Part shown: in pieces, positions 36,227 through 45,576 of the stretch
Position numbering within the stretch: position 1 is the stretch's first letter
How the letters are laid out: the number at the start of each line of letters is the position of its first letter
Assembly (NCBI GenBank): GCA_965220715.1
Contig: OZ244843.1
Span: forward strand, 2,108,001 to 2,172,000
DNA length: 64,000 bases
Direction: 5' to 3'
Source: Bin5 sp965220715
Lineage (GTDB): Bacteria; Chloroflexota; Anaerolineae; Caldilineales; Caldilineaceae
Made by a program: the position numbers and the translations under genes
Notes under the pieces: model-generated
The model's database searches: none
The model's input: the letters and a program-made list of their open reading frames with translations, nothing else
What the model was told of the DNA's origin: nothing

Positions 36227-37408
36227 TCAGATACTTTCGAGCAAAGCCCTGTCCACCTCAATTCCAAATCCGGGCGCGTCGCTGGGAACGAGATACCCAT
36301 CCTCAATGACTGCCGTCCCCGGCAGCGTAACCATCTCGGCAAGCGGTACGCCGGGCGGAGAGACGCCTCCGGAACGCTCACCCCAGGTAATGGCAGGCAT
36401 CGCAAACGCTAGATGCTGACCATAAGGAGAGTTCATGCCCCCATGCGGGATCACCTCAATCCCAGCCCCCTCCGCGATATGACAGATGCGCATACACGCC
36501 GATATCCCGCCAACCCATAACGGATCCGGCTGCCATATATCCACCGAACGCTGGTTGGCCGCCCGCGCAAAACTCTGCGGCATATACCAATGCTCTCCCG
36601 TCGCCAAGGTCTGCCACGGCAAACGCTGCCGCACCTGCGCGAAACCCTCCGTGTCATCCGGCAGCAGATAGTCTTCAATCCACCTGAGCCGGTAGGGCCG
36701 TAACGTTTCCGCCAGGCGGACCGTGTAATCCACGTCCAAAGCCATCCAGCAGTCCAGCATTAACGCCACGTCTGGGCCAATCTGCTCGCGCACCGCAGCG
36801 ACCAACTCCTCAGCCTTCCTCAAACCCTCCTCGCCGTCAGCCGGGCCATAGGGAAACGGCAGTTTCATCGCCCGGAACCCCAGCTCCATATACCAGGCAG
36901 CCTCGAAGCCGGTGGCGTAACAGAAAATCTTCTCCTTCTGCGGGCCGCCCAGTAGTTCATAAACCGGTCGGTCCAGCACTTTACCTTTCAAGTCCCACAA
37001 AGCCAGATCGACCGCGCTGATCGCGTAGCTGGCCAGCCCTTGACCTCCGTACGGCGTAGCCAGGCGGGACATCATATCGAAGAGCTTTTCCGTGGCCATG
37101 CAGTTTTCGCCCACGATGTGCGGACTGAAATGATCATTGATGATTCTGCAGACAGGCCCGGCGAAGGAGGAGACGCCCAGGCCAAACGTGCCGTCTGCGG
37201 CCTTTACAACGCAAACTGTACTTTTCCACTTGGCCGACCACGAGGATCTCCGCGCCTTGTAAGCCGGGTAACGCGCCATCGGACTTGCCGGCTCCAAACC
37301 ATCCCATTGGTAAGACGGTCGGGGCGTGCTGCCCTCCTCCCTGCGCTTCTGCTCGGGCTTCAAAGCGTCGAGATTAATTTCAAATGCCTTTACTTCTGTG
37401 ATCTTCAT
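36227..37408 (-). CDS. Enolase-superfamily sugar acid dehydratase, L-rhamnonate dehydratase-like
   Basis: 393 residues, the length of L-rhamnonate dehydratases. Metal ligands are likely D in MLDCWMALD, E in WIEDYL and E in TGEHW; the catalytic histidine is in VIPHGGMNS. The LDCWM and PDDTEGFAQVR surroundings resemble RhmD more than mandelate racemase itself. It would convert a 6-deoxy or similar aldonate to a 2-keto-3-deoxy acid, which an HpaI-type aldolase such as that at 29423 could cleave. Substrate assignment is by resemblance only. Confidence 0.85.
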   Translation of the reverse strand: MKITEVKAFEINLDALKPEQKRREEGSTPRPSYQWDGLEPASPMARYPAYKARRSSWSAKWKSTVCVVKAADGTFGLGVSSFAGPVCRIINDHFSPHIVGENCMATEKLFDMMSRLATPYGGQGLASYAISAVDLALWDLKGKVLDRPVYELLGGPQKEKIFCYATGFEAAWYMELGFRAMKLPFPYGPADGEEGLRKAEELVAAVREQIGPDVALMLDCWMALDVDYTVRLAETLRPYRLRWIEDYLLPDDTEGFAQVRQRLPWQTLATGEHWYMPQSFARAANQRSVDIWQPDPLWVGGISACMRICHIAEGAGIEVIPHGGMNSPYGQHLAFAMPAITWGERSGGVSPPGVPLAEMVTLPGTAVIEDGYLVPSDAPGFGIEVDRALLESI

Positions 37409-37513
37409 GGAAATCCCCAGCTGTCCCCTTTACCGACGTTTTTCAAATACTGCCTACAGCTTTCTAGACAGTTCATCCCGCTCTCAACATTCAACAAACG
37501 CACGCCCGTCCTT

Positions 37514-38575
37514 CTACCCATACGCATACACCCGTCGAGTCCGCTTGGCAATCTGACCCCAGTCCAGGGAAAGCGCCCTCTCCAGCGCCGCCGCCCGCAT
37601 AGGCGCGATGTCCCGCTCTTGAATCGCCAGCATCGACCGGCGCAATCCCTCGTCATCTTCCGGATCGTAAACAATGCCGGCCTCCGGCGGGACCAGTTCA
37701 GTCAGACAACCGACCGAAGGCACGATCACCGGCAGACCAAACGAGAACGCCGTGATAACCGACCCCGACGTCAGCACCTCCAGAAATGGGAAAATACCAA
37801 CGTCCCCCGCATTGAAGAGATACTGAAACTCATCATTGGCAAAGTGCCGGGACGGACGCAGTATCACCCGTGGATCCGATTCGGAAATGGAAGCAACCAG
37901 TTCCTCGCCATACCCAGTATAAATTTTGGCGCCAAGTAGCAGCCGCAAATGCTCGCCGGGCAGCGACTGAAAGACCTCAAGCAGACGCTCGATCCCCTTG
38001 TAGCGTCGTACATTGCCGAAATAAAAGAATACGAGATGTTCATCGTTCAGCCCCATCAGCCGTCGGGCCTCCTCGCGGCCGATGTCGTTGGGGTACGGGT
38101 ACATGAAATTGCCGTGGTCGACGACAAAAACGCCCTCCGTCCGATGAAAATGTTCTTGCACAAGCTGGCGAGCGTGATTGCAGTGGACGATCACCGCGCT
38201 GGCCAAATGAGTGATGGCAGTCTGAGCCAGATGATCCAGCTCGCGGCTTTTGCTCTCATGCGGATAAAGGTTGTGAACCGTCCACACGATCCTGTAGCCG
38301 AGCAGTCTCGCCAGCGCCAGATTGTCTATCATCTCGGAGCAGCGCACCAGCCCTCCCGCCAAATCGGGCGCATCATACATATAGTTGGGCCAGTTGAGAT
38401 GCAAGACATCGATCTCGCCCTGATTCTCGTGTAGCCACTCCTTTGTCAATGTCTCAGGATGTCCCGCCTGCAACTCGACGCCGACTTCCCGCATCGCGCG
38501 CGCCAGCAACCCTCCATAAGGATTGGCCCGATCCAACGATAATCCCGCTGCTTCCCAGAAGAAAACGCCGCGCAT
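37514..38575 (-). CDS. GT4-type glycosyltransferase
   Basis: 353 residues with two Rossmann-like halves. The N-terminal half has DVLHLNWPNYMYD and VWTVHNLYPHE. The C-terminal half has FFYFGNVRRYKGIERLLEVF, the donor-binding region and FLEVLTSGSVITAFSFGLPVIVP, the equivalent of the family E-x7-E segment. The HLNWPNY motif is common in exopolysaccharide glycosyltransferases. No signal peptide is seen. It lies between sugar catabolic genes without an obvious polysaccharide operon. Confidence 0.82.
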   Translation of the reverse strand: MRGVFFWEAAGLSLDRANPYGGLLARAMREVGVELQAGHPETLTKEWLHENQGEIDVLHLNWPNYMYDAPDLAGGLVRCSEMIDNLALARLLGYRIVWTVHNLYPHESKSRELDHLAQTAITHLASAVIVHCNHARQLVQEHFHRTEGVFVVDHGNFMYPYPNDIGREEARRLMGLNDEHLVFFYFGNVRRYKGIERLLEVFQSLPGEHLRLLLGAKIYTGYGEELVASISESDPRVILRPSRHFANDEFQYLFNAGDVGIFPFLEVLTSGSVITAFSFGLPVIVPSVGCLTELVPPEAGIVYDPEDDEGLRRSMLAIQERDIAPMRAAALERALSLDWGQIAKRTRRVYAYG

Positions 38576-38646
38576 AGTTCTGTCCTACCTAGGCCCGAAA
38601 ACTGATTCCGACAAATTCGATTTCCTGCAACTATAGTCTGTCAAAG

Positions 38647-39672
38647 TTACCCGGCAGAGGAGTCATACACCGTCACTCGCTGCCCGCCGCGCGCAGATTC
38701 ATTGGCGGCTTCCACCACGGCCAGACCAGCCAGACCCTCCTCGCCAGGAATGGGGTTCGGCCCCTCTCCGGCAACGGCCTCCCCAAACGCCACCAGCAGC
38801 GCTACATGAGGGCGCGGTCCACCTGGCTCGATCGACAAGTCCTGGCTCCCATCAGCTGTTAACACGCGCAAAGTTCCCGCCGAATCTTTGGCCGATATTG
38901 GCGCGGCTACGATCGATCCCTCCGTACCGCAGATTTCGACGCCGTTCGTGCGCCCCGGCTCATGGTTGGCAGTTGTCCAGTGGCTCGTGACTACCGCCTG
39001 GACGCCGCTGGCCATCCGCAACAGCAGCGTCGCCGTGTCCGCCACCGGAGAGTCGTCGACCAGCGTCTCAACCAGCGCCGCAACCGATTCCGCAGGGCCG
39101 CAAAGATAGCGCAGCAGGTCGATGCAGTGGATGCCCAAGTCCATAAGCGGCCCCCCGCCGCTGATCTCCGGCTTGTGATGCCAGACTCCGGGCTGTGGCG
39201 GGAATCGCTCGGAAAAGTTGATACGCGCCGCAGTCACCTGCCCGATTGCGCCCTCCTCCACAAGACTCCTGATGCGCTGGTGACGGGCGTTCAAACGCTG
39301 GTAATGGCAGATCGTCAGCAAGACCCCGCTGGCGCGGCACGCTTCGATCATCTGGCGGGCCTCGCCGGTTGTCAGCGCCATCGGCTTCTCGCACAGCACA
39401 TGCTTGCCGGCCCGCGCCGCCAGAACAGTCTGATGGGCGTGCAAGTGAGGAGGCGTGGCAACGTATACGGCGTTCACCTCGGAACTGCTCAGCAGCGCTT
39501 CCACACTGTCGTAAGCGCGCCGCGCCCCGTGTCTGTCCGCAAACCGCTGCGCCGCATCCAACTCCCGCCGCATCACCGCGACCAACTCGTGCCCAGGCGC
39601 CGCGGCAATCGCCGGCGCCATCTGGCTCTCCGCGATCTTGCCCGCCCCTAGAATTCCCCAAAAAACCGTCAT
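38647..39672 (-). CDS. Gfo/Idh/MocA family oxidoreductase
   Basis: 341 residues. The Rossmann motif is GILGAGKIAES, the family motif CEKPMAL is near 95, and GGGPLMDLGIHCIDLLRYL provides the conserved aspartate and histidine. This is a typical NAD(P)-dependent sugar dehydrogenase of the glucose-fructose oxidoreductase class. It is followed on the same strand by the rhamnonate-dehydratase-like and glycosyltransferase genes, and preceded by two more family members. Confidence 0.9.
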   Translation of the reverse strand: MTVFWGILGAGKIAESQMAPAIAAAPGHELVAVMRRELDAAQRFADRHGARRAYDSVEALLSSSEVNAVYVATPPHLHAHQTVLAARAGKHVLCEKPMALTTGEARQMIEACRASGVLLTICHYQRLNARHQRIRSLVEEGAIGQVTAARINFSERFPPQPGVWHHKPEISGGGPLMDLGIHCIDLLRYLCGPAESVAALVETLVDDSPVADTATLLLRMASGVQAVVTSHWTTANHEPGRTNGVEICGTEGSIVAAPISAKDSAGTLRVLTADGSQDLSIEPGGPRPHVALLVAFGEAVAGEGPNPIPGEEGLAGLAVVEAANESARGGQRVTVYDSSAG

Positions 39673-39739
39673 ACCTGGCCCTTTATCCCTTAGCCGTAGT
39701 TGTCGGCCGACAATTAGCGGTAACGCCCAAAACTACTGA

Positions 39740-40753
39740 TCACCTTTCCACCGCTTCCTCGTTCCCGCTCTCCAACGCACGCTCGAGCGCCGAGGCCACC
39801 TGAATCGCGGCAAGGCCGTCTCGACCGGTGACGATCGGCTCCCACTTCCCCTGCACCACGCCGACGAAGTGGCTGAACAGAGAGCGGAACATCCCCTCTT
39901 GCCTGCCATGCAATACAGGCGTATAGCCTACATCGGGATAGTCCGGTTGGCCGTCTACGTGATAGATCGCGACCGCGTTTTCGTGGCCCAACACTTCGGC
40001 TGCGCCGCGCTTGCCGTGTATGCTGAAATGCTCGGCCTGCGATCGTCCACTGAATGCCGGTGTACTCCATGAAGTTTCCAGCACGCCCACAACCCCATTA
40101 TCAAAAGTAAACACAGCAATAATAAAGTCCTGCCGGCCCTTCGCCTTCTCCCGCGAATACGCCTTCACGCTTGTGATCGGACGCCTTACCGTCCACAACA
40201 TCATGTCGATGTCGTGCGGCGTCAGCCAGTACGCCAGCGAGAACTTGCCCAACACCCGCGCGGCGGCCAGCTCAATCGTATTGCGCCGCGAGTACAGGTG
40301 CATCACCTCGCCGATTTCGCCCGCCGCCACGGCTTGGCGCATTGCCGCGTAGGGATGGTCGAAGCGCAGGCTTTGGCAGACCATCAGCCGCACGCCGACC
40401 CGCTCAGCCGTATCCACCATCAACTGCGCGTCCGCCGCCGAGACCGCCATCGGCTTCTCCACCAGGACTTGCTTGCCCGCCTCCAACGCAGCCAACACCG
40501 GCGCAGTGTGCATCCACTCGGACGCCGCCACAACCACCGCCTCGATCTCCGGGTGGTTGGCCAGCATCTCCTCGTGCCCGACATTGGGATATCCGGGAAC
40601 CCCGTACTGCCCGGCAACTTCTCCTGTCGGCCCTTCACTGCGGCCGCTCACCGCCACCAGCTGGGTCTCAGCCATTTCGCTCGCCAGCCGTGCGTAAACG
40701 CGCCCCATCCGGCCCGGGCCGACGACTCCAATCTTCAAAGGTGAATTTGTCAT
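39740..40753 (-). CDS. Gfo/Idh/MocA family oxidoreductase (myo-inositol dehydrogenase-like)
   Basis: 337 residues. The Rossmann motif is GVVGPGRMGRVYA and the family motif VEKPMAV is near 98. The catalytic histidine region LTPHDIDMMLW resembles inositol and scyllo-inositol dehydrogenases (HDIDMxRW). Substrate by analogy would be a cyclitol or sugar. It shares its strand with adjacent family members and has a 54-base gap to the next gene upstream. Confidence 0.9.
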   Translation of the reverse strand: MTNSPLKIGVVGPGRMGRVYARLASEMAETQLVAVSGRSEGPTGEVAGQYGVPGYPNVGHEEMLANHPEIEAVVVAASEWMHTAPVLAALEAGKQVLVEKPMAVSAADAQLMVDTAERVGVRLMVCQSLRFDHPYAAMRQAVAAGEIGEVMHLYSRRNTIELAAARVLGKFSLAYWLTPHDIDMMLWTVRRPITSVKAYSREKAKGRQDFIIAVFTFDNGVVGVLETSWSTPAFSGRSQAEHFSIHGKRGAAEVLGHENAVAIYHVDGQPDYPDVGYTPVLHGRQEGMFRSLFSHFVGVVQGKWEPIVTGRDGLAAIQVASALERALESGNEEAVER

Positions 40754-40807
40754 CTAAATGTTGCCTTCATTCTTGGCTTGCGCAGTTAACTTGCCGCCGA
40801 TCACAGC

Positions 40808-41698
40808 TTACTGCCCAAATTCGCTGAGTTGTATGGTTCGTCCGCCCTCCTCGGCCGAACGAACCAGCGCCGCTAACATCGCCATAACTTCAACCGACCA
40901 GGCAATGGGAAAGGGCGGTTCGCCGCTGGCTGCCATCTGTATCACTCGCGCCAGCGTTTCAGTATAGAATCGATCTCCGTCGACGATATCCGCTTCTCCC
41001 CAACCCTCGGCGCCATAAACCGCGCCATGATAGAGGCCAGGCGTCGCGTGCAGCAGATTGACGACCCCCTGTCGTCCATCTCCATAGTGGACAAGCCCGA
41101 TATCGCAGCGTTCAGTGCGCCGCGTGCTAACAGCCTCGGCACCGCCCCCCAGCAACGTATGCACCAGCTCAACCGCGTGGATGCCATAGAAAAAGGGGTG
41201 CATGGCGCGCGGGTCCGGGAAATCGCCGGCAGCCGCGCCGCTGACTATGGCGCAGTTCAACGCGCCAAAACCCGCAATCTTCGCCTGCAAGTCCTGGACC
41301 TCCCCTGCATAGCGCAGCGCCGAGCACGACATCAGCGGCACTTTACGTTCCGAAGCCAGAGAGACAAGGCTGTGAACGTCTTCCATGTCGTTTGCAAAGG
41401 GTTTGTCGACAAAAGTCGGGACCCCTGCCTCAATAGCAAGCCGGGCATACGGAGGATGGTCGTCGCCGTACCGGTTGACGACCATCACCAGGTCCACATC
41501 CGTCAGAGCCTCTTCCGGCGTGCCGACAACAGCAGGAATCTGCCACTGCTTCGCCTTCGCGCCTGCCTGCTCCGCATCCTCTCCCCACAGTTTGACGACC
41601 TGCGCCCGTCCGAACAACGGACTGTCTGGCGGGTTGACCAACTGGGTCCACGCCTCCGTATGCGTGCTGTCAGCTCCGATCATGCCTATTCGTATCAT
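40808..41698 (-). CDS. Gfo/Idh/MocA-like oxidoreductase
   Basis: 296 residues from the ATG at 41698, which has GGGGAAGA upstream; a longer frame to 41767 lacks one and reads into the promoter region. The start MIRIGMIGADSTHTEAW has a divergent dinucleotide motif. The family motif is VDKPFAN, and FFYGIHAVELVHTLLGGG gives the histidine region. It is shorter than its neighbours, mainly in the C-terminal domain. It is divergent from the PhyH gene. Confidence 0.85.
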   Translation of the reverse strand: MIRIGMIGADSTHTEAWTQLVNPPDSPLFGRAQVVKLWGEDAEQAGAKAKQWQIPAVVGTPEEALTDVDLVMVVNRYGDDHPPYARLAIEAGVPTFVDKPFANDMEDVHSLVSLASERKVPLMSCSALRYAGEVQDLQAKIAGFGALNCAIVSGAAAGDFPDPRAMHPFFYGIHAVELVHTLLGGGAEAVSTRRTERCDIGLVHYGDGRQGVVNLLHATPGLYHGAVYGAEGWGEADIVDGDRFYTETLARVIQMAASGEPPFPIAWSVEVMAMLAALVRSAEEGGRTIQLSEFGQ

Positions 41699-41774
41699 TT
41701 TCTCTTCCCCTGGGCAGGAATAACTGTTTTTCGCGGGTCGCGGTTGGTTTCTGGCGTAAACGCCCAATAACTGA

Positions 41775-41804
41775 TTGACAGCAATTTCACCTCTTCGGTA
41801 TACT
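41775..41804 (+). promoter_or_regulatory. Sigma-70-type promoter of the PhyH-family gene
   Basis: A perfect TTGACA (41775-41780), an 18-base spacer and TATACT (41799-41804) lie about 80 bases upstream of the PhyH start codon. Confidence 0.78.
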
Positions 41805-41884
41805 CTAGCTGTTAGTTAAAAGATGCCTGTCGCTCGGCTGCCGGCGACCACGAAAAACCGAAAACTCGAAAAGGAGTTCACTCC

Positions 41885-42682
41885 ATGGCCCTGACAGACG
41901 AACAAAAAGAATTCTTCTGGCAAAAAGGCTATCTCCCCTATCACCGCATCCTCTCGGACGAGGAACTCACAGCGGTGCGCAAACGCAGCGAAGCCATCAT
42001 CAGTGGTGCAGTCAATCACGTGCCGCCCCGCTACATCCAGTTCGAGGCAAAATTCCGCGACGGCCTGCCCGCCAATGTTGAGCCGCTTGACGCCGTCCGC
42101 AAAATGACTCAACTCTGCTACTTCGACGACGAATTCGAACGCGTTGCCCGCAAACCGGAAATCGTCGACGTAATCGAAGACCTGCTAGGCCCCAACATCA
42201 AGCTCTATACCGATCAGCTGATGATGAAACCTCGCTTTCACGGCACAGTGACCCACTGGCACCAGGACTCGATGGCCTGGCACCAATTCGCGCCCCAGGA
42301 GCACGTGAGTTGCTGGGTGGCCCTGGACGACGCCACCATCGCCAACGGCTGCATGACCGTCATTCCCGGCAGCCACAAATGGGGCCCGATCGATCCTGCT
42401 TACAAAGAACGGTTCTTCGAAAACCCGCTCGTGAACAAGGCGGTTCCTGTCGAACTGCCCGCCGGCAGCTGTATGTTCCATCACGGCCTGAACTTCCATC
42501 GCACCGGCGCCAACTCGACCCCCCACCGCCGCCGCGGCCTTGCTCTTCACTACATCCGCGCCGAAACCATGTATCTTGGCATCGAAGATGAAGAAGCCCG
42601 TCTCTTGACCGAATGCGAGAAACCGCGCGGCGAGTTTCGCTTCATGCTGATTCGCGGCAAGGAATACCCCGGCAGAGTATAG
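41885..42682 (+). CDS. Phytanoyl-CoA dioxygenase (PhyH) family protein
   Basis: 265 residues. Iron ligands of the 2-oxoglutarate dioxygenase facial triad are H126 and D128 (HWHQD) and probably H205 (NFHRTGANS), with an arginine of RRRG near 216 for 2-oxoglutarate. Bacterial members hydroxylate small molecules of many kinds, rarely phytanoyl-CoA. AGGAG lies eight bases before the ATG. It is the only plus-strand gene in this stretch, divergent from a run of Gfo/Idh genes, with its own strong promoter. Confidence 0.9.
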   Translation: MALTDEQKEFFWQKGYLPYHRILSDEELTAVRKRSEAIISGAVNHVPPRYIQFEAKFRDGLPANVEPLDAVRKMTQLCYFDDEFERVARKPEIVDVIEDLLGPNIKLYTDQLMMKPRFHGTVTHWHQDSMAWHQFAPQEHVSCWVALDDATIANGCMTVIPGSHKWGPIDPAYKERFFENPLVNKAVPVELPAGSCMFHHGLNFHRTGANSTPHRRRGLALHYIRAETMYLGIEDEEARLLTECEKPRGEFRFMLIRGKEYPGRV

Positions 42683-42744
42683 GAGCAAGCCCTGGGCCGC
42701 AGAACCTCGGGAGGTCACCGGCTGGCAAAACTCGCGGCTGCCGG

Positions 42745-43839
42745 CTATTGCAGATCGACGCGTCGGCCCGTCCGCGATGATTCGTAAGCGGCATCAAATA
42801 TCTGCAGGAAGTGGTGAGCGTCTTCGATGCTCACCACTGCTTTGCCGCCTTCTCGCACCGCCCGCACAAAATCGGCCACATACTCATAACCAAACTGCTC
42901 CGCGTACACGGCCCGCGGCGCCGTCGGCATGTTAAACGTCCGCTCCGGCGCCCCCTGCCACTGCGGCGCCGCGCTGGACACCGTGAGCAGGCCGTCACCC
43001 ACCGGCCCCCACGTCGCCGCCCCCAATTGGCCGCGCACGGCCATAAATGTGTCGTTGCGAGGGCCGACCCCGCTCAGCAGATAACCCATGTGCAGACAGG
43101 CATGAACGCCGTTGGCATACTCCATCGCCACCGTAGCCGCGTCCTCTACCCCTTCTTGAATCGCATCCGTACGGCGGCTGCACAGGGCTGTCACCGAGCG
43201 CACCCGCGCTTGCGCAAACATCTGGAAGAGCGTCAGCCAGTGGCCGCCCTCCATGTGCAGGATTCCGCCCCCCTCGGTCTCGCGGCGGTACATCCAATGC
43301 TCCGGCTCGCGCAGCCCCGGCCCAACTTGAACCGTCACCAGCCTCGCTTCCATCGCCAGCAGTTTCCCCAGAATTCCCTCGTCCAGGCAGCGGCGGATCT
43401 CCTGCGCCACCTGATGACGCGGCCAGGGATAGCCGGCCTGAACTACCAGGTTGCGCTCCTGCGCCAGCTGGCAGAGCGGCAGCAGCTCCGGCGCCGTGCG
43501 CGCGGCCTGCTTCTCGATGAACATGTGCTTGCCCGCCTCGGCCAGACGTATCGTGGCCCCCGTCGCCTCGACCGGCGACAGCATCACCACGGCCGCGTCA
43601 AACTCTCCCCACGCCAACAGATCACCTAGATCGGTGAAAATCCGAGCCTTCGGATCGTATTGCGCCAGGCTCGCCAGCGCCGCTTCCTCATCTGGATCCC
43701 ACTCGCAGTATGCCACCACTTCGGCATCTTCCTGCGCATGAAACGACTTGATCAGGCCGTGATTGCCGTCAGGCTCCAGCCCGCCCGCGTGAATCCGCAA
43801 GCCCACCACCGCGACGCGCAACGGTTCTGAACTGTTCAT
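42745..43839 (-). CDS. Gfo/Idh/MocA family oxidoreductase with an EKQ motif
   Basis: 364 residues. The Rossmann region is VAVVGLRIHAGG (divergent). The family motif is MFIEKQAAR, so the usual EKP proline is glutamine while the lysine is kept. GGGILHMEGGHWLTLFQMF gives the histidine region. Its ATG overlaps the stop of the upstream family member by four bases (ATGA), so they are translated together and may form a hetero-oligomer or act in sequence. Confidence 0.88.
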   Translation of the reverse strand: MNSSEPLRVAVVGLRIHAGGLEPDGNHGLIKSFHAQEDAEVVAYCEWDPDEEAALASLAQYDPKARIFTDLGDLLAWGEFDAAVVMLSPVEATGATIRLAEAGKHMFIEKQAARTAPELLPLCQLAQERNLVVQAGYPWPRHQVAQEIRRCLDEGILGKLLAMEARLVTVQVGPGLREPEHWMYRRETEGGGILHMEGGHWLTLFQMFAQARVRSVTALCSRRTDAIQEGVEDAATVAMEYANGVHACLHMGYLLSGVGPRNDTFMAVRGQLGAATWGPVGDGLLTVSSAAPQWQGAPERTFNMPTAPRAVYAEQFGYEYVADFVRAVREGGKAVVSIEDAHHFLQIFDAAYESSRTGRRVDLQ

Positions 43840-44870
43840 AATAGGACCGTCTTCCCCTCCGCCGCCGACTCATGGGCAGCCTCTATAATCTGGAGCGACT
43901 TGATGATCTCCTCAACCGTGTAGCCACTGCTCCCTTCGCCGCGGATCGCCGCCGCAAAGGCCTGTATCGAGGCTCTTCCCTCTGCCCCATAGCCGGGAAC
44001 CGGCGCCGAGGGTATGTCGAACCTGCGCGTCGGCGCCGCCGACCAGTCCGGATGCTCGCTCTTGATAGTACACTGCCCTTCGTCCACATTCCACTTAATC
44101 CAACCCAACGACCCGCGCAGCCCGATCGAAATCTCGCCGTAGCCCGAAGTGAAGTAACCCGCGTGAAGGCTGCCGATCATCCCATTGTCGAATCCGAGCG
44201 AGACCGCCGCCGCATCCTCCACGTCAATATCATGCCCTCCAACATTCGCCTCGATCGCTGCAACCCCCGCCACATCCGCGCCCGTCAGGTAGCACATCAA
44301 ATCCAGCCAGTGGCAGCCCAGCCAGTTGAGGATCCCCCCTCCCGCCTGTTCGCGGCTGAAATACCAGGTCTGCGGGCCGCGCCTGGCAACGCTCGAAGTG
44401 AGGAAAGTGAATTCAATCGAGTAGGGCTTCCCCAGCAGACCGGCAGCCCACGTCCTCTTGATCAAATTCGCAATCGGGTGAAAGCGCCACGTATAGCCGC
44501 ACGAAAAGTGGAGATTGTTGCGGCGCACCGCCTCGGCCACCGGAACCAACTCGCTCGAGTGGACCGCAAACGGCTTTTCGCCCCAGACATGCACACCGGC
44601 CTCGGCCACCTGCACCATCCACGAGGGCATATCCTTCAAATACGTGGAAACCATCACCGCATCGGGCCTGCCCTGCGACAGTAGGTCGGCCAGGCTGTCG
44701 TAAAAGGGAACATTCTGGACGTCGGCCTTCAAATTGGCCTTGACCCCTTCCGGGTCGGGATCGTAAAACCCAACCAGTTCGAGTTCATCAGGCAACAACA
44801 TCAGCGTGTCCCGGTACATGTTCGCGTGCATCAGCGAAACACCGGCTTGAGCAAATCTCAGCTTTTTCAT
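43836..44870 (-). CDS. Gfo/Idh/MocA family oxidoreductase
   Basis: 344 residues from the ATG at 44870; a TTG six codons earlier is an alternative. The family motif is GEKPFAV, and GGILNWLGCHWLDLMCYLTG carries the conserved histidine and aspartate. The sugar-type substrate is unknown. It overlaps the next family member by four bases. The hypothetical gene at 44947-45537 precedes it on the same strand by 76 bases. Confidence 0.9.
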   Translation of the reverse strand: MKKLRFAQAGVSLMHANMYRDTLMLLPDELELVGFYDPDPEGVKANLKADVQNVPFYDSLADLLSQGRPDAVMVSTYLKDMPSWMVQVAEAGVHVWGEKPFAVHSSELVPVAEAVRRNNLHFSCGYTWRFHPIANLIKRTWAAGLLGKPYSIEFTFLTSSVARRGPQTWYFSREQAGGGILNWLGCHWLDLMCYLTGADVAGVAAIEANVGGHDIDVEDAAAVSLGFDNGMIGSLHAGYFTSGYGEISIGLRGSLGWIKWNVDEGQCTIKSEHPDWSAAPTRRFDIPSAPVPGYGAEGRASIQAFAAAIRGEGSSGYTVEEIIKSLQIIEAAHESAAEGKTVLL

Positions 44871-44946
44871 TGTGGACGCTCTCTCCAACTACTGGTTGTA
44901 ACTGGCTTGTCCTTCCAACAACTTCCCACCGTAGACCGATTGCGTC

Positions 44947-45537
44947 TCACGGCTGGGCCCAAATCTCGTCCGCCAGGAGACACGAACTGAGCGGCCTCCC
45001 TACCAGCGGTATCCAGTCCTGGCGGGCGTACAACGTCCCGGGAACGGCCTCCCCATTCACCAGGATGCTGGCCCGATTGGCGACAACAAACAGACAGTAA
45101 GTGTAAAGACCGGACCCCCCCGCCATGCCGTGGTGAACAAAGGGAGGCTCCAGTCCGGCCCACGTCGCATCAACTTTGCACTCCGCGGTGTCCATCGAAT
45201 AGCTCAATCTTCTGCGCATATCGCCGCTACGGCCAAAACGCGACGTAATAATCCTGTCCCCACACGCCGCCAGTGAATTGTCGCTGTCTCGATACATCCT
45301 GTTGTACATCCACACCGCCATATCAGGGTTGTCGGTGTAGACGCCGTTAGCCGGCGCAGACGGAAAACTCTCGGCATCAATATACAAGAATCCCGCATGT
45401 CCGCCGCCCGCCGGGCTATACTCCGTCTGAAACAGGCTGAAGCGGGCACAATCCGCCTCCGCGCCCGCCAATCTCAGGTACAGTAAATAGTGGATGCCGC
45501 ACCAGATCGGCGTCTGTTCGCTCGTCTCACGGGTCAT
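44947..45537 (-). CDS. Hypothetical protein, 196 residues, upstream of two Gfo/Idh genes
   Basis: I do not recognise the family. It has no signal peptide and no long membrane segment. Composition is normal for a soluble protein, with several aromatic-rich beta-like stretches (GGHAGFLYIDAES, MAVWMYNRMYRD, GLYTYCLFVV) and six cysteines. It may be a small beta-barrel or cupin-like protein, but I see no metal-binding motif. Its place in front of two coupled Gfo/Idh genes, with the same orientation, suggests a role in the same sugar pathway. The heptad repeat array begins 40 bases upstream of its start. Confidence 0.6.
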   Translation of the reverse strand: MTRETSEQTPIWCGIHYLLYLRLAGAEADCARFSLFQTEYSPAGGGHAGFLYIDAESFPSAPANGVYTDNPDMAVWMYNRMYRDSDNSLAACGDRIITSRFGRSGDMRRRLSYSMDTAECKVDATWAGLEPPFVHHGMAGGSGLYTYCLFVVANRASILVNGEAVPGTLYARQDWIPLVGRPLSSCLLADEIWAQP

Positions 45538-45576
45538 CGACCGGCTCCAATGAGAAACTTCAGGATAAGAGGAAAA

